From Methyloversatilis sp. RAC08 (GTDB lineage Bacteria > Pseudomonadota > Gammaproteobacteria > Burkholderiales > Rhodocyclaceae), in the NCBI RefSeq assembly GCF_001713355.1, contig NZ_CP016448.1, forward strand, positions 1 to 64,000: 64,000 nucleotides of DNA, in the 5' to 3' direction. The translations under genes were made by a program, and so were the position numbers. Shown one piece after another: positions 35,194 through 46,673 of the stretch; positions within the stretch are counted from its first letter, which is position 1, and each line of letters begins with the position of its first letter. The notes beneath the pieces were generated by a model. The model was not told where the DNA came from and made no database searches. It worked only from the letters and a program-made list of their open reading frames with translations.

Positions 35194-36478
35194 CAAGATC
35201 GCATTCAGCACGTTCGGATTGGACAGGTAAGGATGAAAGTTGAGGGGAGCGCTTGTCGTCTTCCGTGGAAGACATGTCACCGCTCTCTGCTGAGCTGATC
35301 ACTCGGAGTGCGGAATTCGTCCGCGGTTCCAGATTCAGCCCTCTGGGATCGTCATTTGGCTGCACCCGCTGCGCGGCGGCAATCTTTTCAGCCTGCAATC
35401 GCGCCGCGATGACTGACCGCAAATCGGCCAAACCCGCTCCGGTGCGAGCACTCACGCGTACTTTGCAAATGTTATCACAGCCAGCCGGATCGGCTCCCGG
35501 CTGCAGCGCAGGCATCAGGTCTACCTTGTTCAGCACCCGTATCTGCGGCACCGCATCGGCCCCGATTTCGGCCAGCACACGATCGACCGCCGCGATCTGC
35601 GCATCGCGATCCGGCGCAGACGAGTCGATGACGTGCAGCAGCAGGTCTGCGCCGGCCGTTTCTTCAAGCGTCGCGTGAAACGCGGCAACCAGTGTGTGCG
35701 GCAGGTCGCGAATGAAGCCGACCGTGTCCGACAGCACCACTTGCCCGAACTCGCCGAGATAGAGCTGGCGGGAAGTCGTGTCCAGCGTGGCGAACAACTG
35801 ATCGGCGGCGTAGCTGCCCGCTTTCGTCAGCGCGTTGAACAGCGTGGACTTGCCTGCGTTCGTATAGCCGACGAGCGCAACCACAGGCGTGGCCTGCCGC
35901 TCGCGCGACTTTCGACGCACGCCGCGCTGGCGCTCGACCTTTTCGAGCCGCTCCTTCAGCGCCTTCACCCGGTGGCCGAGCAGGCGACGGTCGGTTTCAA
36001 GCTGCGTTTCACCCGGCCCACGCAAGCCGATGCCGCCCTTCTGCCGCTCCAGGTGGGTCCAGCCGCGCACCAGACGGGTCGACAAGTGTTCGAGCTGGGC
36101 CAGTTCGACCTGCAGCTTGCCCTCATGGCTGCGCGCGCGCAGCGCGAAGATATCGAGAATGAGTGCATTGCGATCAATGACGCGTCGCGATAGCGCCCGC
36201 TCGAGATTGCGCTGCTGGCTGGCCGACAGCTCGTGGTTGAACAGGACGATGTCCGCTTCGTTGGCATTGGCGAGGTCGAGAATCTCGGCCACCTTGCCCT
36301 TGCCGGCGAAGGTGGCCGGATCGGGAGCCTGCCGCTTGCCACCCGCGCGAGCGACCGGCACCGCGCCCGCACTCAGTGCGAGCAGCGTGAATTCGTCCAG
36401 TCGGTCTTCGTAGTCGCCTTTGCCAAGGTCAAGCTGGACGATGACAGCACGCTCGCCGGTTTCCGGCCGCTCAATCAT
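35180..36478 (-). CDS. hflX: Ribosome-splitting GTPase HflX
   Basis: A 432-residue Obg-HflX GTPase that rescues stalled ribosomes. The N-terminal HflX domain (GKVAEILDLANANEADIVLF, QQRNLERAL) and the glycine-rich linker GGIGLRGPGETQLETDRRL precede the G domain with GYTNAGKSTLFNAL (G1), LDTTSR (G2), DTVGFI (G3) and NKVD (G4). An extra C-terminal tail of about 60 polar residues follows. It sits 36 bp after hfq, the classic hfq-hflX-hflK-hflC order. Confidence 0.97.
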   Translation of the reverse strand: MIERPETGERAVIVQLDLGKGDYEDRLDEFTLLALSAGAVPVARAGGKRQAPDPATFAGKGKVAEILDLANANEADIVLFNHELSASQQRNLERALSRRVIDRNALILDIFALRARSHEGKLQVELAQLEHLSTRLVRGWTHLERQKGGIGLRGPGETQLETDRRLLGHRVKALKERLEKVERQRGVRRKSRERQATPVVALVGYTNAGKSTLFNALTKAGSYAADQLFATLDTTSRQLYLGEFGQVVLSDTVGFIRDLPHTLVAAFHATLEETAGADLLLHVIDSSAPDRDAQIAAVDRVLAEIGADAVPQIRVLNKVDLMPALQPGADPAGCDNICKVRVSARTGAGLADLRSVIAARLQAEKIAAAQRVQPNDDPRGLNLEPRTNSALRVISSAESGDMSSTEDDKRSPQLSSLPVQSERAECDLDVAE

Positions 36479-36514
36479 GTGGACAAAGTACCTGCCGGTG
36501 ACCGTTTTTGCCGG

Positions 36515-36754
36515 TCAAGCGCTGTCGCCCTGGTCGTGCTGGATATTCACCGGACGCGCCGGCACGACGGTCGAAATTGCGTGCTTGTAGACCATCTGCG
36601 TCACCGTGTTCTTGAGCAGTACAACGTACTGGTCGAACGACTCGATCTGACCCTGGAGCTTGATGCCATTAACAAGGTAGATCGCGACCGGCACGTGCTC
36701 ACGGCGCAGGGTGTTGAGGAAGGGGTCTTGTAGCATTTGCCCTTTGTTGCTCAT
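36515..36754 (-). CDS. hfq: RNA chaperone Hfq
   Basis: A 79-residue Sm-like protein that forms hexameric rings and pairs small RNAs with mRNAs. Sm1 is readable as [20 protein letters not shown] and Sm2 as [20 protein letters not shown], with the RNA-binding YKHA. The C-terminal tail is short ([12 protein letters not shown]). AAGAGGTGTCCAC precedes the start. Confidence 0.98.
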   Translation of the reverse strand: MSNKGQMLQDPFLNTLRREHVPVAIYLVNGIKLQGQIESFDQYVVLLKNTVTQMVYKHAISTVVPARPVNIQHDQGDSA

Positions 36755-36854
36755 GTGGACACCTCTTGTTTATTTGAAATAGGACTCTACTGGATTTTTT
36801 GATGCACCGCAGCTTCAGACCCCGGGCCACGCATTTTGATCCCCGATTGCGCCA

Positions 36855-38183
36855 TCATTTCTTCGATGCGACGAACGGATTGTGCGCGGTGCGGAATTCA
36901 ACCCTCAGCGGGGTGCCCTGAAGCCGGAATATTTCCAGAAAATAGTGTTCGAGATAGCGCCGGTAACTTTCGGCAATATGTTCGAGTGCAGCGCCGTGGA
37001 TGACGATGATCGGCGGATTCATTCCGCCTTGGTGGGCATAGCGCATCTTGGGCCTGAACAGGCCGTGTTTCGGGGGCGACTGTTTTTCGACTGCCGCCTG
37101 CAGCGCGCGCGTCAGCCTTGGTGTGGGCAGTTTGGTCATCGCGGCTGCGTAGGCGGCGTCCACCGCGCCAAAGAGGCCGCTCACGCCCAATCCCTCGAGC
37201 GCCGAAATGTACAGGTGGCGAGCGAACCCCAGAAAACCCAGCTTGCGTGCGATTTCACGCTTGAAGATTTCGCGCCGGTAACTGTCCACGGCGTCCCACT
37301 TGTTGACGGCCAGCACCAGGGCACGGCCGCTCTCGACGATGAAACCACCGATATGGGCGTCCTGATCGGACACTTCCTGCGTCGCATCGAGTACCAGCAC
37401 ACAGACATTCGCCTGCTCGATCGCCTGCACCGTCTTGATGACCGAAAACTTCTCGATCGTTTCGAATACCCGGCCCTTGCGGCGCAGCCCCGCCGTATCG
37501 ATCAGCGTGTAGCGCTTGCCATTGCGTTCGAAAGGGATGCTGATCGCGTCGCGCGTCGTACCGGCCTGATCGAAGGCGATCACACGCTCTTCGCCCAGCA
37601 GCGCATTGATCAGCGTCGATTTCCCGACGTTCGGGCGACCGGCCACGGCAATCTTCGGTACGCGATCATCCGGCTCCGCTTCGTCGTCGTCGGCAAACCC
37701 GCTCAGGCAATGATCAAGCAGGCTGCGAACGCCTTCGCCGTGGGCGGAGGAAATCACGTGCAGCTCACCCAGCCCGAGCTCGTGGAACTCGGCCGCGACG
37801 ATTTCCTGCCGCATGCCTTCTGCCTTGTTCACCGCAACGACCAGAGGTTTGCCGACCCGGCGCAGACGGGCCGCGATTTCCCGGTCGTGCGCGGTCAGTC
37901 CGGCACGACCATCGACCAGGAAAATCAGTACATCCGCTTCGGCAATCGCCTGTTCGGCCTGCGCTGCCATTTCGACCATGATGCCGTCGCGTGCTGTCGG
38001 CTCGAAACCACCGGTATCCACTACGAGAAACGGCCGGTCGCCGAGGCGCCCGTTGCCGTAATGACGGTCGCGCGTCAGACCGGGAAAATCGGCGACGAGT
38101 GCGTCTCGGGTTTTGGTCAGCCGATTGAACAGCGTCGACTTGCCGACGTTGGGGCGACCTACGAGTACCAGGACGGGTTTCAA
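36855..38183 (-). CDS. der: Ribosome biogenesis GTPase Der (EngA)
   Basis: A 442-residue protein with two tandem G domains, each beginning [10 protein letters not shown] (residues about 8-17 and 182-191), plus G3 motifs DTGGF and DTAGLRRKG and G4 NKAE and NKWD. The C-terminal KH-like domain ([20 protein letters not shown]) contacts the 50S precursor. Length is normal. It lies 9 bp after bamB. Confidence 0.97.
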   Translation of the reverse strand: MKPVLVLVGRPNVGKSTLFNRLTKTRDALVADFPGLTRDRHYGNGRLGDRPFLVVDTGGFEPTARDGIMVEMAAQAEQAIAEADVLIFLVDGRAGLTAHDREIAARLRRVGKPLVVAVNKAEGMRQEIVAAEFHELGLGELHVISSAHGEGVRSLLDHCLSGFADDDEAEPDDRVPKIAVAGRPNVGKSTLINALLGEERVIAFDQAGTTRDAISIPFERNGKRYTLIDTAGLRRKGRVFETIEKFSVIKTVQAIEQANVCVLVLDATQEVSDQDAHIGGFIVESGRALVLAVNKWDAVDSYRREIFKREIARKLGFLGFARHLYISALEGLGVSGLFGAVDAAYAAAMTKLPTPRLTRALQAAVEKQSPPKHGLFRPKMRYAHQGGMNPPIIVIHGAALEHIAESYRRYLEHYFLEIFRLQGTPLRVEFRTAHNPFVASKK

Positions 38184-38192
38184 GCTATTTCC

Positions 38193-39344
38193 TCAGCGGG
38201 CCGCGAGGGCCCGCACGATGCCGGCGCGGCTCTGCGCCACGAAAGCGGTGCCATAGGGTCGAAGCGACGCACTGATCGTGCTGCCGTCACCCTTGACCCG
38301 GGCGACGAAGGCGCCATTTTCGGTGCTCAGCAGGTGCAGCAGGCCTTCACCGTCGGCGACGACTACAGCGCCTTCGAGCGCCAACGGTCGTCCCGGATAG
38401 CGGCGCTTGAGCTTGTCCTGCTTCCAGACGCTGGCGCCGGTCGCGCGATCCAGGGCATGAACGGCACCGTTGTCATCACTGACGTAGAGATTCTGGGCAT
38501 CGATATCGATGCCGGCGGCACTCGATATGTCGCGTGTCCAGATCGATTTACCGGTACTCAGTTCAAAGCACGCAACACGCCCCTGAAAGGCCGAGGCGCA
38601 CACGTCGCGACCGACGATGACCGGCAGGCTGGATACGTCGGCGATACGTTCGAGCTCCGTCGCGCCGCGCGACAGTGCCACGTTGGATTCCCACACCGCT
38701 ACACCTGTGCTGCGATTGATGGCAACGAGCTTGCCGCCGGGGAATCCTGCAATCAACAGCGACGGTGTGCTGATCACGCCAGCATGGGTGCGCAGCGTGA
38801 GCGACGGATTCGGTCGCTGGTAATTCCACTTGCGCGTGCCGTCGATCGCCGTGAAAGCCTGGATACGGCTGTCGGCGCTGCGCACGAACACCATGTCATC
38901 GGTCACCAGCGGCGCACTCAGCACCTCGGAACTGACGAGGCCTTCCCACAGCGGCTTGCCGTCGAGGTCGAACACCAGCACGTCGCCCTTTTCAGTGCCC
39001 ACCACCAGCTGGCGCTCATTGGCGCCGATGCCGCCCGACAAGGGCTTGCCGGCATTGATCTTCCAGACCTGTTTGCCGTCGTCCAGACGGGCGATCGTGC
39101 CATCGCGCGCTGCGACAAAGGTGCTTTTGCCGATCACCGCAGGTTCGAACACCGAATTGCCGGACTGACCGACTTCGTAGCGCCACAGTTCGGTCACCGG
39201 AAGGCTGGCTTCAAGCGGCTCGAGTACCGGCATCTTGAGTTTGGGCGGGCCGCTGAACGGATTGAGGCTGTCGAGGCTGTCGAGCGTCGAACCGCATCCC
39301 GCCAGCAGGGCACTGGCCGCCAGCAGAACGGTCAATCGCGTCAC
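38193..39344 (-). CDS. bamB: Outer membrane protein assembly factor BamB
   Basis: A 383-residue lipoprotein with signal peptide and lipobox LLAGC (Cys17), then an eight-bladed beta propeller of PQQ-like repeats (for example WKINAGKPLSGGIGANERQL and VAVWESNVALSRGATELERI). It is a component of the Bam complex that inserts beta-barrel proteins. It overlaps the yfgM stop by 4 bp and precedes der, the usual order. Confidence 0.96.
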   Translation of the reverse strand: MTRLTVLLAASALLAGCGSTLDSLDSLNPFSGPPKLKMPVLEPLEASLPVTELWRYEVGQSGNSVFEPAVIGKSTFVAARDGTIARLDDGKQVWKINAGKPLSGGIGANERQLVVGTEKGDVLVFDLDGKPLWEGLVSSEVLSAPLVTDDMVFVRSADSRIQAFTAIDGTRKWNYQRPNPSLTLRTHAGVISTPSLLIAGFPGGKLVAINRSTGVAVWESNVALSRGATELERIADVSSLPVIVGRDVCASAFQGRVACFELSTGKSIWTRDISSAAGIDIDAQNLYVSDDNGAVHALDRATGASVWKQDKLKRRYPGRPLALEGAVVVADGEGLLHLLSTENGAFVARVKGDGSTISASLRPYGTAFVAQSRAGIVRALAAR

Positions 39345-40015
39345 CGGGCGCCACCGACTGCGTCGAGCTTGATCTCGACCACATTGCGATAGCCCTGCGG
39401 TGCAGCACCGGCCAGCGCACCGCCTGCCTTGGCGTTTTCGTCAATCTTCGTCAGTGCGGCCTGGTAGGCCGTACGGGCTTCATCACGCTTGTCCTGCAGC
39501 AGCAGCACGTCACCACGTGCTTCGAGAAAGCGCGCTTCGAGCGTTGGATCGACCTTGCCGTCGAGCTGTTTGTTCGCCTCGTCAAATGCCTGTTCCTCGA
39601 TCAGCACATACGCGAGGCGCAGGCGGCCGAGGTCGCGCAGCATGTTTTCCGGAGCATTCGCCTTCACCCATTCCAGCTGCGCGCGCGCGGTCTTGGTGTC
39701 GCCGTTGTCGACATGCAGCTTGGCCGACAGCAGCGCGCCCAGGCTCGCATACGCGCTGCCGCCGAAATGTTCGGTCAGCTGTCCTGCGGTTTCGCGGGTT
39801 TTCTTCAGGTCACCGACAAGGGCGGCATCCTGCAGCGCGTCGAACACGACGCTGGCCTTCACCGCCTGGTCGCGGTTGTACCAGTTCCACGCCTGATAGC
39901 CGATCAGCGAGGCTGAAACCGCGATCACCGTCCAGGTGATCAGGTTGCCCCACGCCGCCCACCATGCCTTGATGGTCGAAAGCTGTTCCTGTTCTTCGAG
40001 ATCGAGTGCTGCCAT
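39341..40015 (-). CDS. yfgM: YfgM-type tetratricopeptide periplasmic protein
   Basis: A 224-residue protein with an N-terminal cytoplasmic segment (LEEQEQLSTIKAWWAAW), one membrane helix (LITWTVIAVSASLIGYQAW) and a periplasmic TPR-like domain. YfgM associates with SecYEG and PpiD in E. coli. GGAGTCCAGGAC precedes ATG 40015; upstream in-frame residues belong to a different reading of hisS and are not part of it. Confidence 0.93.
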   Translation of the reverse strand: MAALDLEEQEQLSTIKAWWAAWGNLITWTVIAVSASLIGYQAWNWYNRDQAVKASVVFDALQDAALVGDLKKTRETAGQLTEHFGGSAYASLGALLSAKLHVDNGDTKTARAQLEWVKANAPENMLRDLGRLRLAYVLIEEQAFDEANKQLDGKVDPTLEARFLEARGDVLLLQDKRDEARTAYQAALTKIDENAKAGGALAGAAPQGYRNVVEIKLDAVGGAR

Positions 40016-40058
40016 GTCCTGGACTCCTGTCCGGTTTTTTCCGGTTGTAGATTGATTT

Positions 40059-41360
40059 TCAGTGCAACAGCGGTTCGTCTTCGTCGGTGTCGTCGCCACC
40101 GAGCAGCAGCATGGCCAGATGTTCGGCCACGTCGTCGCGGCTGATCCGCATCTGGTCACCCCCGCGCAGGGGCTTGAACGTGACATCACCCGATGCGACT
40201 TCGTCTTCGCCCAGTATCAGCGCGACCGCAGCGCCGGACGCATCGGCGCGCTTCATCTGCGACTTGAAGCTGCCGCCGCCGCAATGCATCAAGGTGGCGA
40301 AACCCGCGTCGCGCAACTGTTCCGCAAGTGCGAATGCCTCCGCCTGGACGCCTTGTCCAGAGTGGACGACATAGGCTTCCGGACGTTCGATCAGCGCGTC
40401 GGCCTGCACCGGATTCCACAGTGACAAAAGGCGCTCGACGCCCATTGCAAAGCCGGCTGCCGGAGCCGGTTTGCCACCGAGCTGCGACACCAGACCGTCG
40501 TAGCGACCGCCGGCACATATCGTTCCCTGGGCGCCAAGCTGGTCGGTCACCCACTCGAATACGGTGAGGTTGTAGTAATCCAGGCCGCGCACCAGGCGCG
40601 GATTGATGCGGAACGGAATATTCGCGGCGCGCAGCGTGTCCTGGATGGCGGTGAAATGGGCGATCGATTCCTTGCCCAGATAGTCGGACAGCTTAGGCGC
40701 CGCCTCGACCAGCGCCTGCATGGCCGGGTTCTTGGTATCGAGGATGCGCAGAGGATTGCTGTGCAGGCGGCGCTTCGCGTCGTCGTCCAGCTGTTCCTGG
40801 TGCGCCTCGAAATAGGCGATCAGTGCTGCGCGATGCTGCATGCGCTCCTCGGGCGAACCGAGCGAGTTGATTTCGAGCCGGATGCCCATCAGGTCAAGGT
40901 CATCCCACAGGCGCTGACACATCATGATCAGTTCGGCGTCGACATCGGGCCCGGCGTAGCCGAGCGCTTCCACGCCGACCTGGTGGAACTGGCGGTAGCG
41001 ACCCTTCTGCGGCCGCTCGTGGCGGAACATCGGGCCCATGTACCAGAGCTTGCGCGGGCTGTCATACAGCAGATTGTGTTCGGTCACGGCACGCACGCAT
41101 GAAGCAGTACCTTCCGGACGCAGCGTCAGGTTTTCACCGTTGAGCGCATCCTCGAAGGAATACATTTCCTTCTCGACGATGTCGGTGACTTCGCCGATCG
41201 CACGCTTGAACAACGGGGTGTGCTCGAGCAGCGGCATGCGGATCGGCCGATAGCCGTAGGCGCGCAGCCAGTCGCGCACGATGGTTTCGAAGGCTTCCCA
41301 GCGTTCTGCCTCGTCCGGCAGGATGTCGTTCATGCCGCGAACGGCTTGCAGTTTGCTCAT
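40059..41360 (-). CDS. hisS: Histidyl-tRNA synthetase
   Basis: A 433-residue class II synthetase. It begins [20 protein letters not shown]; motif 2 is [16 protein letters not shown] and [20 protein letters not shown], the histidine A site is [13 protein letters not shown], motif 3 is [12 protein letters not shown] and a C-terminal anticodon-binding domain follows (EAYVVHSG onwards). It ends in an acidic tail ([13 protein letters not shown]). ATG 41360 is used; it lies 10 bp after ispG. Confidence 0.97.
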   Translation of the reverse strand: MSKLQAVRGMNDILPDEAERWEAFETIVRDWLRAYGYRPIRMPLLEHTPLFKRAIGEVTDIVEKEMYSFEDALNGENLTLRPEGTASCVRAVTEHNLLYDSPRKLWYMGPMFRHERPQKGRYRQFHQVGVEALGYAGPDVDAELIMMCQRLWDDLDLMGIRLEINSLGSPEERMQHRAALIAYFEAHQEQLDDDAKRRLHSNPLRILDTKNPAMQALVEAAPKLSDYLGKESIAHFTAIQDTLRAANIPFRINPRLVRGLDYYNLTVFEWVTDQLGAQGTICAGGRYDGLVSQLGGKPAPAAGFAMGVERLLSLWNPVQADALIERPEAYVVHSGQGVQAEAFALAEQLRDAGFATLMHCGGGSFKSQMKRADASGAAVALILGEDEVASGDVTFKPLRGGDQMRISRDDVAEHLAMLLLGGDDTDEDEPLLH

Positions 41361-41370
41361 TGTTCTGTGT

Positions 41371-42626
<1,256 letters not shown>

Positions 42627-42627
<1 letters not shown>

Positions 42628-43511
42628 TACTCGAGCCTCAGTCGCGCAACATCAACCTTGATCGACGGCGCCAGGTCATGCGGCTGTCCATCGACCTTCA
42701 AGGTCACGGAACGCGCGTTTCCGATGACCAGAGAGACCGGAAAGGTGGCATTCACCGTCCGTGTGCTACCGCTTCGATTCAGGTCCGACAGCAGGATGGC
42801 GTCACTGGCATCGCGGATCTCCACCCAAGAATCGGTGCTGAACGTGAACTCGAGCCGGTGCTGTCCAGGTGCCGCCGCGGCAACGGCTTCCGGTGGCGTG
42901 GTGCGGACGATCGCATCGGAGGCCGCATCACTCGACAATTCGACCGGTGGCGGCAGCACATCGCTGACCGACGAATCGGCCACATCGAAGCGGACACCTT
43001 CCGTGGCGTCTGCGGACGCAGGACCGTCGAGCGGCGACGGATCGATCCGGGAAGTGTCTGTCTGACCGGCGACCGGCACGTCCGCCGGCCAGAATTCGAA
43101 CCATACATACAACGCAAGACCGGCCAGCACCGGAACGCTCATCGCCAGCAGCGGCAACAGCCACTTGCGCCGGGCAGACTGCACCGGCATGGCGACACCG
43201 ACATTGGCCTGTTCGATCAGCTGCGGCGTGGCACGTACATGCTGCTGGTCGAGACTGCCCAGCAGCGTCTGCGCATCCAGACCGATCAGTGCCGCGTAGT
43301 TGCGTATGAAACCGCGAACATAGGTCGGACTCAGCAGACTGTTGAAATCGTCTGCTTCAATGGCTTCGACCTGACGCGGTGCCAGCTTGATCGCACGCCC
43401 GACACTGTCGATCGACATGCCGCGCGCTTCGCGCGCCTGCCTCAGTCGCGTGCCGACCGAACCTGTGGGCGGATCGCGCGGCAGATCGACCACCTCATCC
43501 TGCTCAGACAT
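42627..43511 (-). CDS. rodZ: RodZ-like helix-turn-helix membrane protein
   Basis: A 294-residue protein with an N-terminal HTH_25 domain (about residues 20-85, [20 protein letters not shown]), a single membrane helix near 110-135 ([20 protein letters not shown]), a Pro/Ser/Asp-rich periplasmic linker and a C-terminal DUF4115 beta domain ([20 protein letters not shown]). RodZ links MreB to the elongation complex. Placement between pilW and ispG is conserved in Proteobacteria. Confidence 0.9.
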
Positions 43512-44371
43512 CAGTCGTAGTTCCCCTGCATCAGTTGCTGGTGTTCAGGCGTGCCGGCAAAGCGGCGGCGCAACTGGCTAGCGAAACCTGCCTCTGACAC
43601 CTTGTCGCCCAGTTTGCGTTCGATACGCACTGCAAGCCAGAGACTTTCCGCTACCGAATCGCGCTGCGCGTGGAAATTGCTCAATTGCTTGCGCGCCTCG
43701 AGATAGCTGCCCTTGCGATAAAGCAATGCCGACAGGTTGTAGATCGCCTGCGTATTGCCTGGATCGGCGTTGATCGCGAGCAGGAAATTGACTTCGGCCG
43801 TCTGCAGGTCATTCGCCTGCAGTGCGCACAGCCCCGCATTTGTGTATGGCCGGGTCGGCGTGGCATACAGCGGGTTCCTGATCGCCTCGTTGAAAAGCTG
43901 CATCGCCCGCGCGGTGTCGCCGTCCTGGCAAAGGAACCAGCCGAAATTGTTGTTGATGTCCGGATCGCTTGACGCCAGACGCAATGCACGTTCGAAATTG
44001 TCACGCGCCTGCTGCTTCTCGCCAAGATACATGTGGGCGAGACCCATCAGGTTGTAGGCCGGGCCGTAGGACGCGTCGTCGCGCAGCGCGGTGCGCCCTT
44101 CTTCCAGCGCGATCGCGACATTCCCTGCCTCAAGATAAGCCATGCCCAATTCGGTATGCGACTTCGCGCGTGTGCGCGCTGCCCCTGTGACGATGGGTTC
44201 GATCGGCTTGTATTCCGAAGACTGCGCACCGGTACGGCTCTGCACGGTGGTGGTCGTATTCGGATTGCTGCCCGTGGAGCCGGTTGTATTTCCGCTCTGG
44301 CCGCCGGCACATCCGGCGAGCAAAACAGCGAATGACAGGACGGTCGCAACGCCTGCTGAAAATCTGGTCAC
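43511..44371 (-). CDS. pilW: Type IV pilus biogenesis/stability protein PilW (PilF)
   Basis: A 286-residue lipoprotein with signal peptide and lipobox LLAGC, a Thr/Ser/Asn-rich linker ([20 protein letters not shown]) and tetratricopeptide repeats (for example [19 protein letters not shown] and [20 protein letters not shown]). It acts as pilotin for the PilQ secretin. The start is GTG 44371, overlapping the rlmN stop as GTGA, with GGAGG ten bases before it. No other pilus gene is in the window. Confidence 0.94.
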   Translation of the reverse strand: MTRFSAGVATVLSFAVLLAGCAGGQSGNTTGSTGSNPNTTTTVQSRTGAQSSEYKPIEPIVTGAARTRAKSHTELGMAYLEAGNVAIALEEGRTALRDDASYGPAYNLMGLAHMYLGEKQQARDNFERALRLASSDPDINNNFGWFLCQDGDTARAMQLFNEAIRNPLYATPTRPYTNAGLCALQANDLQTAEVNFLLAINADPGNTQAIYNLSALLYRKGSYLEARKQLSNFHAQRDSVAESLWLAVRIERKLGDKVSEAGFASQLRRRFAGTPEHQQLMQGNYD

Positions 44372-45477
44372 CGTGCTGGAACCTCCACGAGTGGAATGGT
44401 TTTCTGCGTACGTCGGGTGCGGTCGAGCACCTGGCCGGCAAGTTGCCCGCAAGCGGCGTCGACGTCGTCGCCGCGCGTCTTGCGCGTCGTCGTGACGATG
44501 CCTTCCGCCATCAGGATGTCCGAAAACGCCCGGATGCGCTCCTTCGACGACCGTCCGAAGGGCGCCGCAGGAAACGGGTTGAACGGAATCAGGTTGTACT
44601 TGCACGGCACCTGACGCGCAATCGCGACCAGCTCGCGCGCATGGGCGTCGCTGTCGTTCACGCCGTCGAGCATGACGTACTCGAAGGTGATGAAATCGCG
44701 CGGTGCGTGATCGAGGTAGCGCACACAGGCGGCCAGCAGTTCACGCAATGGATACTTCCTGTTTATCGGCACCAGTTCGTCGCGCAGCGCGTCATTCGGC
44801 GCATGCAGCGACACGGCCAGCGCGACCGGGCAGGCTTCGCCCAGGCGGTCCATGGCCGGCACGATGCCGGAGGTCGACACCGTCACCCTGCGGCGCGACA
44901 AGCCGTAGGCGTTGTCGTCAAGCATCAGTCGCAATGCCTTCACCGTAGCGTCGAAATTGGCCAGCGGTTCGCCCATACCCATCATCACGACATTCGAGAT
45001 CACGCGATCGCCATCATTCTCGCCACCCCGTACGGCACCCAGCGCACGATTGGCCAGCCACAGCTGACCGATGATCTCCGATACCTCGAGATTGCGGTTG
45101 AAGCCCTGCTTGCCGGTCGAGCAGAACGCGCAGTCCAGCGCACAACCGGCCTGCGTCGAAATGCACAGCGTGCCGCGGCGCTCTTCGGGAATGAAGACGG
45201 TTTCGATGGCATTGCCGGCGCCGACATCGAGCAGCCACTTGCGCGTGCCATCGGTGCTGGTGCTGTCGCGCACCGGCACCGGTGCCTCCACGCAGGCGAT
45301 CTGTTCGAGTTTCGCGCGCAACGCCTTGGCGACGTCGCTCATCTGAGCGAACTCCCCCTCGCCGTTGCGGTGAATCCAGCGCATGACCTGCCGCGCGCGG
45401 AAGGGCTTTTCGCCAAGACCGGCGAAAAAGTCTGCGAACCCTTCAGCGTCGAACTGCAGCAGGTTGGTGCGGATCAC
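44368..45477 (-). CDS. rlmN: Dual-specificity 23S rRNA/tRNA m2A methyltransferase
   Basis: A 369-residue radical-SAM enzyme methylating A2503 of 23S rRNA and A37 of some tRNAs. The cluster motif CALDCAFC places Cys112, Cys116 and Cys119; [15 protein letters not shown] and [13 protein letters not shown] follow. The C-terminal part includes the second conserved cysteine in [10 protein letters not shown]. It follows ndk by 10 bp, the usual ndk-rlmN-pilW order. Confidence 0.97.
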   Translation of the reverse strand: MIRTNLLQFDAEGFADFFAGLGEKPFRARQVMRWIHRNGEGEFAQMSDVAKALRAKLEQIACVEAPVPVRDSTSTDGTRKWLLDVGAGNAIETVFIPEERRGTLCISTQAGCALDCAFCSTGKQGFNRNLEVSEIIGQLWLANRALGAVRGGENDGDRVISNVVMMGMGEPLANFDATVKALRLMLDDNAYGLSRRRVTVSTSGIVPAMDRLGEACPVALAVSLHAPNDALRDELVPINRKYPLRELLAACVRYLDHAPRDFITFEYVMLDGVNDSDAHARELVAIARQVPCKYNLIPFNPFPAAPFGRSSKERIRAFSDILMAEGIVTTTRKTRGDDVDAACGQLAGQVLDRTRRTQKTIPLVEVPAR

Positions 45478-45487
45478 GCGGCGGCTC

Positions 45488-45913
45488 TCAGCGCGAGTAG
45501 ACGTTCAGCGCAGGGAAGAAGTAGGCGATTTCGACGGCGGCAGTTTCCGGCGCATCCGAACCATGCACGGCATTGGCGTCGATCGAATCGGCGAAATCGG
45601 CGCGGATGGTGCCCGGCGCAGCCTTCTTCGGATCGGTGGCACCCATCAGGTCGCGGTTCTTCAGGATGGCGCCTTCGCCTTCCAGCACCTGGATCATCAC
45701 CGGGCCGGAAATCATGAAATCGACCAGATCCTTGAAGAAAGGACGCTCGCGGTGCACGGCGTAGAAACCTTCGGCTTCGGCGCGCGACAGCTGGGTCATG
45801 CGCGATGCGGCGATCTTGAGACCTGCGTCTTCGAAGCGCTGATAGATCTTGCCGATCACGTTCTTGGCGACGGCATCGGGCTTGATGATCGAAAGGGTGC
45901 GTTCTGCTGCCAT
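45488..45913 (-). CDS. ndk: Nucleoside diphosphate kinase
   Basis: A 141-residue enzyme equalising nucleoside triphosphate pools. The catalytic histidine is His117 in [10 protein letters not shown]; the N-terminus is [32 protein letters not shown] precedes ATG 45913. It heads the long ndk-to-purA gene series. Confidence 0.98.
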   Translation of the reverse strand: MAAERTLSIIKPDAVAKNVIGKIYQRFEDAGLKIAASRMTQLSRAEAEGFYAVHRERPFFKDLVDFMISGPVMIQVLEGEGAILKNRDLMGATDPKKAAPGTIRADFADSIDANAVHGSDAPETAAVEIAYFFPALNVYSR

Positions 45914-45960
45914 GGTGAATCTCCGGAAAAATGCTGCGGGACGTAGAAGGACAACCGTAG

Positions 45961-45969
45961 ATTGTAGCA
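45961..45969 (-). promoter_or_regulatory. Extended -10 promoter upstream of ndk
   Basis: On the minus strand TGCTACAAT forms an extended -10 element (TACAAT at 45966-45961), about 45 bp before the ndk start. No good -35 hexamer is visible, as is common for extended -10 promoters. Confidence 0.55.
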
Positions 45970-46055
45970 AGACCGGGGCCTCAAGTCTTCGCCCTTGATG
46001 TCCAGACGCCGCAACCCTGCAGTCGGATGACTTCTTCCTGATGAAATTATCGAAG

Positions 46056-46073
46056 TTTCAGAATTTACTGAAA
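46056..46073 (+). promoter_or_regulatory. Palindromic operator candidate upstream of the GbsR-like gene
   Basis: TTTCAG (46056-46061) and CTGAAA (46068-46073) are perfect inverted arms separated by AATTTA, in an AT-rich patch 51 bp before the regulator start. Further GAAA/TTTC half-sites flank it. This is the expected position for autoregulation and control of the following cydAB genes. Confidence 0.5.
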
Positions 46074-46123
46074 TTTGATGTACATTAACGAAACCGCAAT
46101 CAGCCCTTGCAATCCATCCTTCG

Positions 46124-46669
46124 ATGACACCGCTGGTACAGAGCTTTGTAGGCCACTTCGGCGAAATGGGCAGTCGATGGGGCATCAACCGCACGGTCGG
46201 CCAGATCTACGCGCTGATCTTCGTGTCGCCGACCGCGTTGTGCGCCGACGAGATCGCGGACACGCTCGCCTGTTCGCGCTCGAACGTCAGCATGGGACTG
46301 AAGGAACTGCAGTCCTGGCGCCTGGTGAAGATGAAGCACGTCGCCGGCGATCGGCGGGAGTTCTTCGAGGCCCCTACGGATGCCTGGGAAGTGTTCCGCA
46401 CCCTGGCAGAGGAACGCCGCCGGCGTGAAATGGAACCGACACTGTCCATGCTGCGCAGCGCGCTGCTTGAAGAGCCGGGCAGCGAAGCTGACCGCATTGC
46501 GCAGGAACGCATGCGCAGCATGCACGATCTGATCGATCTGATGAGCACCTGGTTCGACGATGTGCAGCGGCTCGATGCCCAGACACTCGCCAAACTGATG
46601 CGCATGGGTTCGAAGGTGCAGAAACTGCTGGAACTGACCGGCCAGCTCAAATCCGGCAGCAAGGAGTGA
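46124..46669 (+). CDS. GbsR/MarR-family transcriptional regulator
   Basis: A 181-residue winged-helix protein of the GbsR type. The DNA-binding region is NRTVGQIYALIFVSPTALCADEIADTLACSRSNVSMGLKELQ (described across residues about 23-63), followed by the wing and a long helical C-terminus (MRSMHDLIDLMSTWFDDVQR) likely for dimerisation. It ends 4 bp before cydA and is surely co-transcribed with it. GbsR-like regulators are often next to cytochrome bd genes in Betaproteobacteria; the signal sensed is not known to me. Confidence 0.88.
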   Translation: MTPLVQSFVGHFGEMGSRWGINRTVGQIYALIFVSPTALCADEIADTLACSRSNVSMGLKELQSWRLVKMKHVAGDRREFFEAPTDAWEVFRTLAEERRRREMEPTLSMLRSALLEEPGSEADRIAQERMRSMHDLIDLMSTWFDDVQRLDAQTLAKLMRMGSKVQKLLELTGQLKSGSKE

Positions 46670-46673
46670 CCTG

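Noticed and set aside
36882-39392. An 836-codon open frame on the plus strand
   Set aside because: It is antisense to der and bamB, which are certain genes; high GC creates long opposite-strand frames, and its composition (His/Arg/Gln-rich) is not protein-like.
44284-45717. A 477-codon plus-strand frame opposite rlmN and pilW
   Set aside because: Covers well-supported minus-strand genes and has no recognisable family motif.
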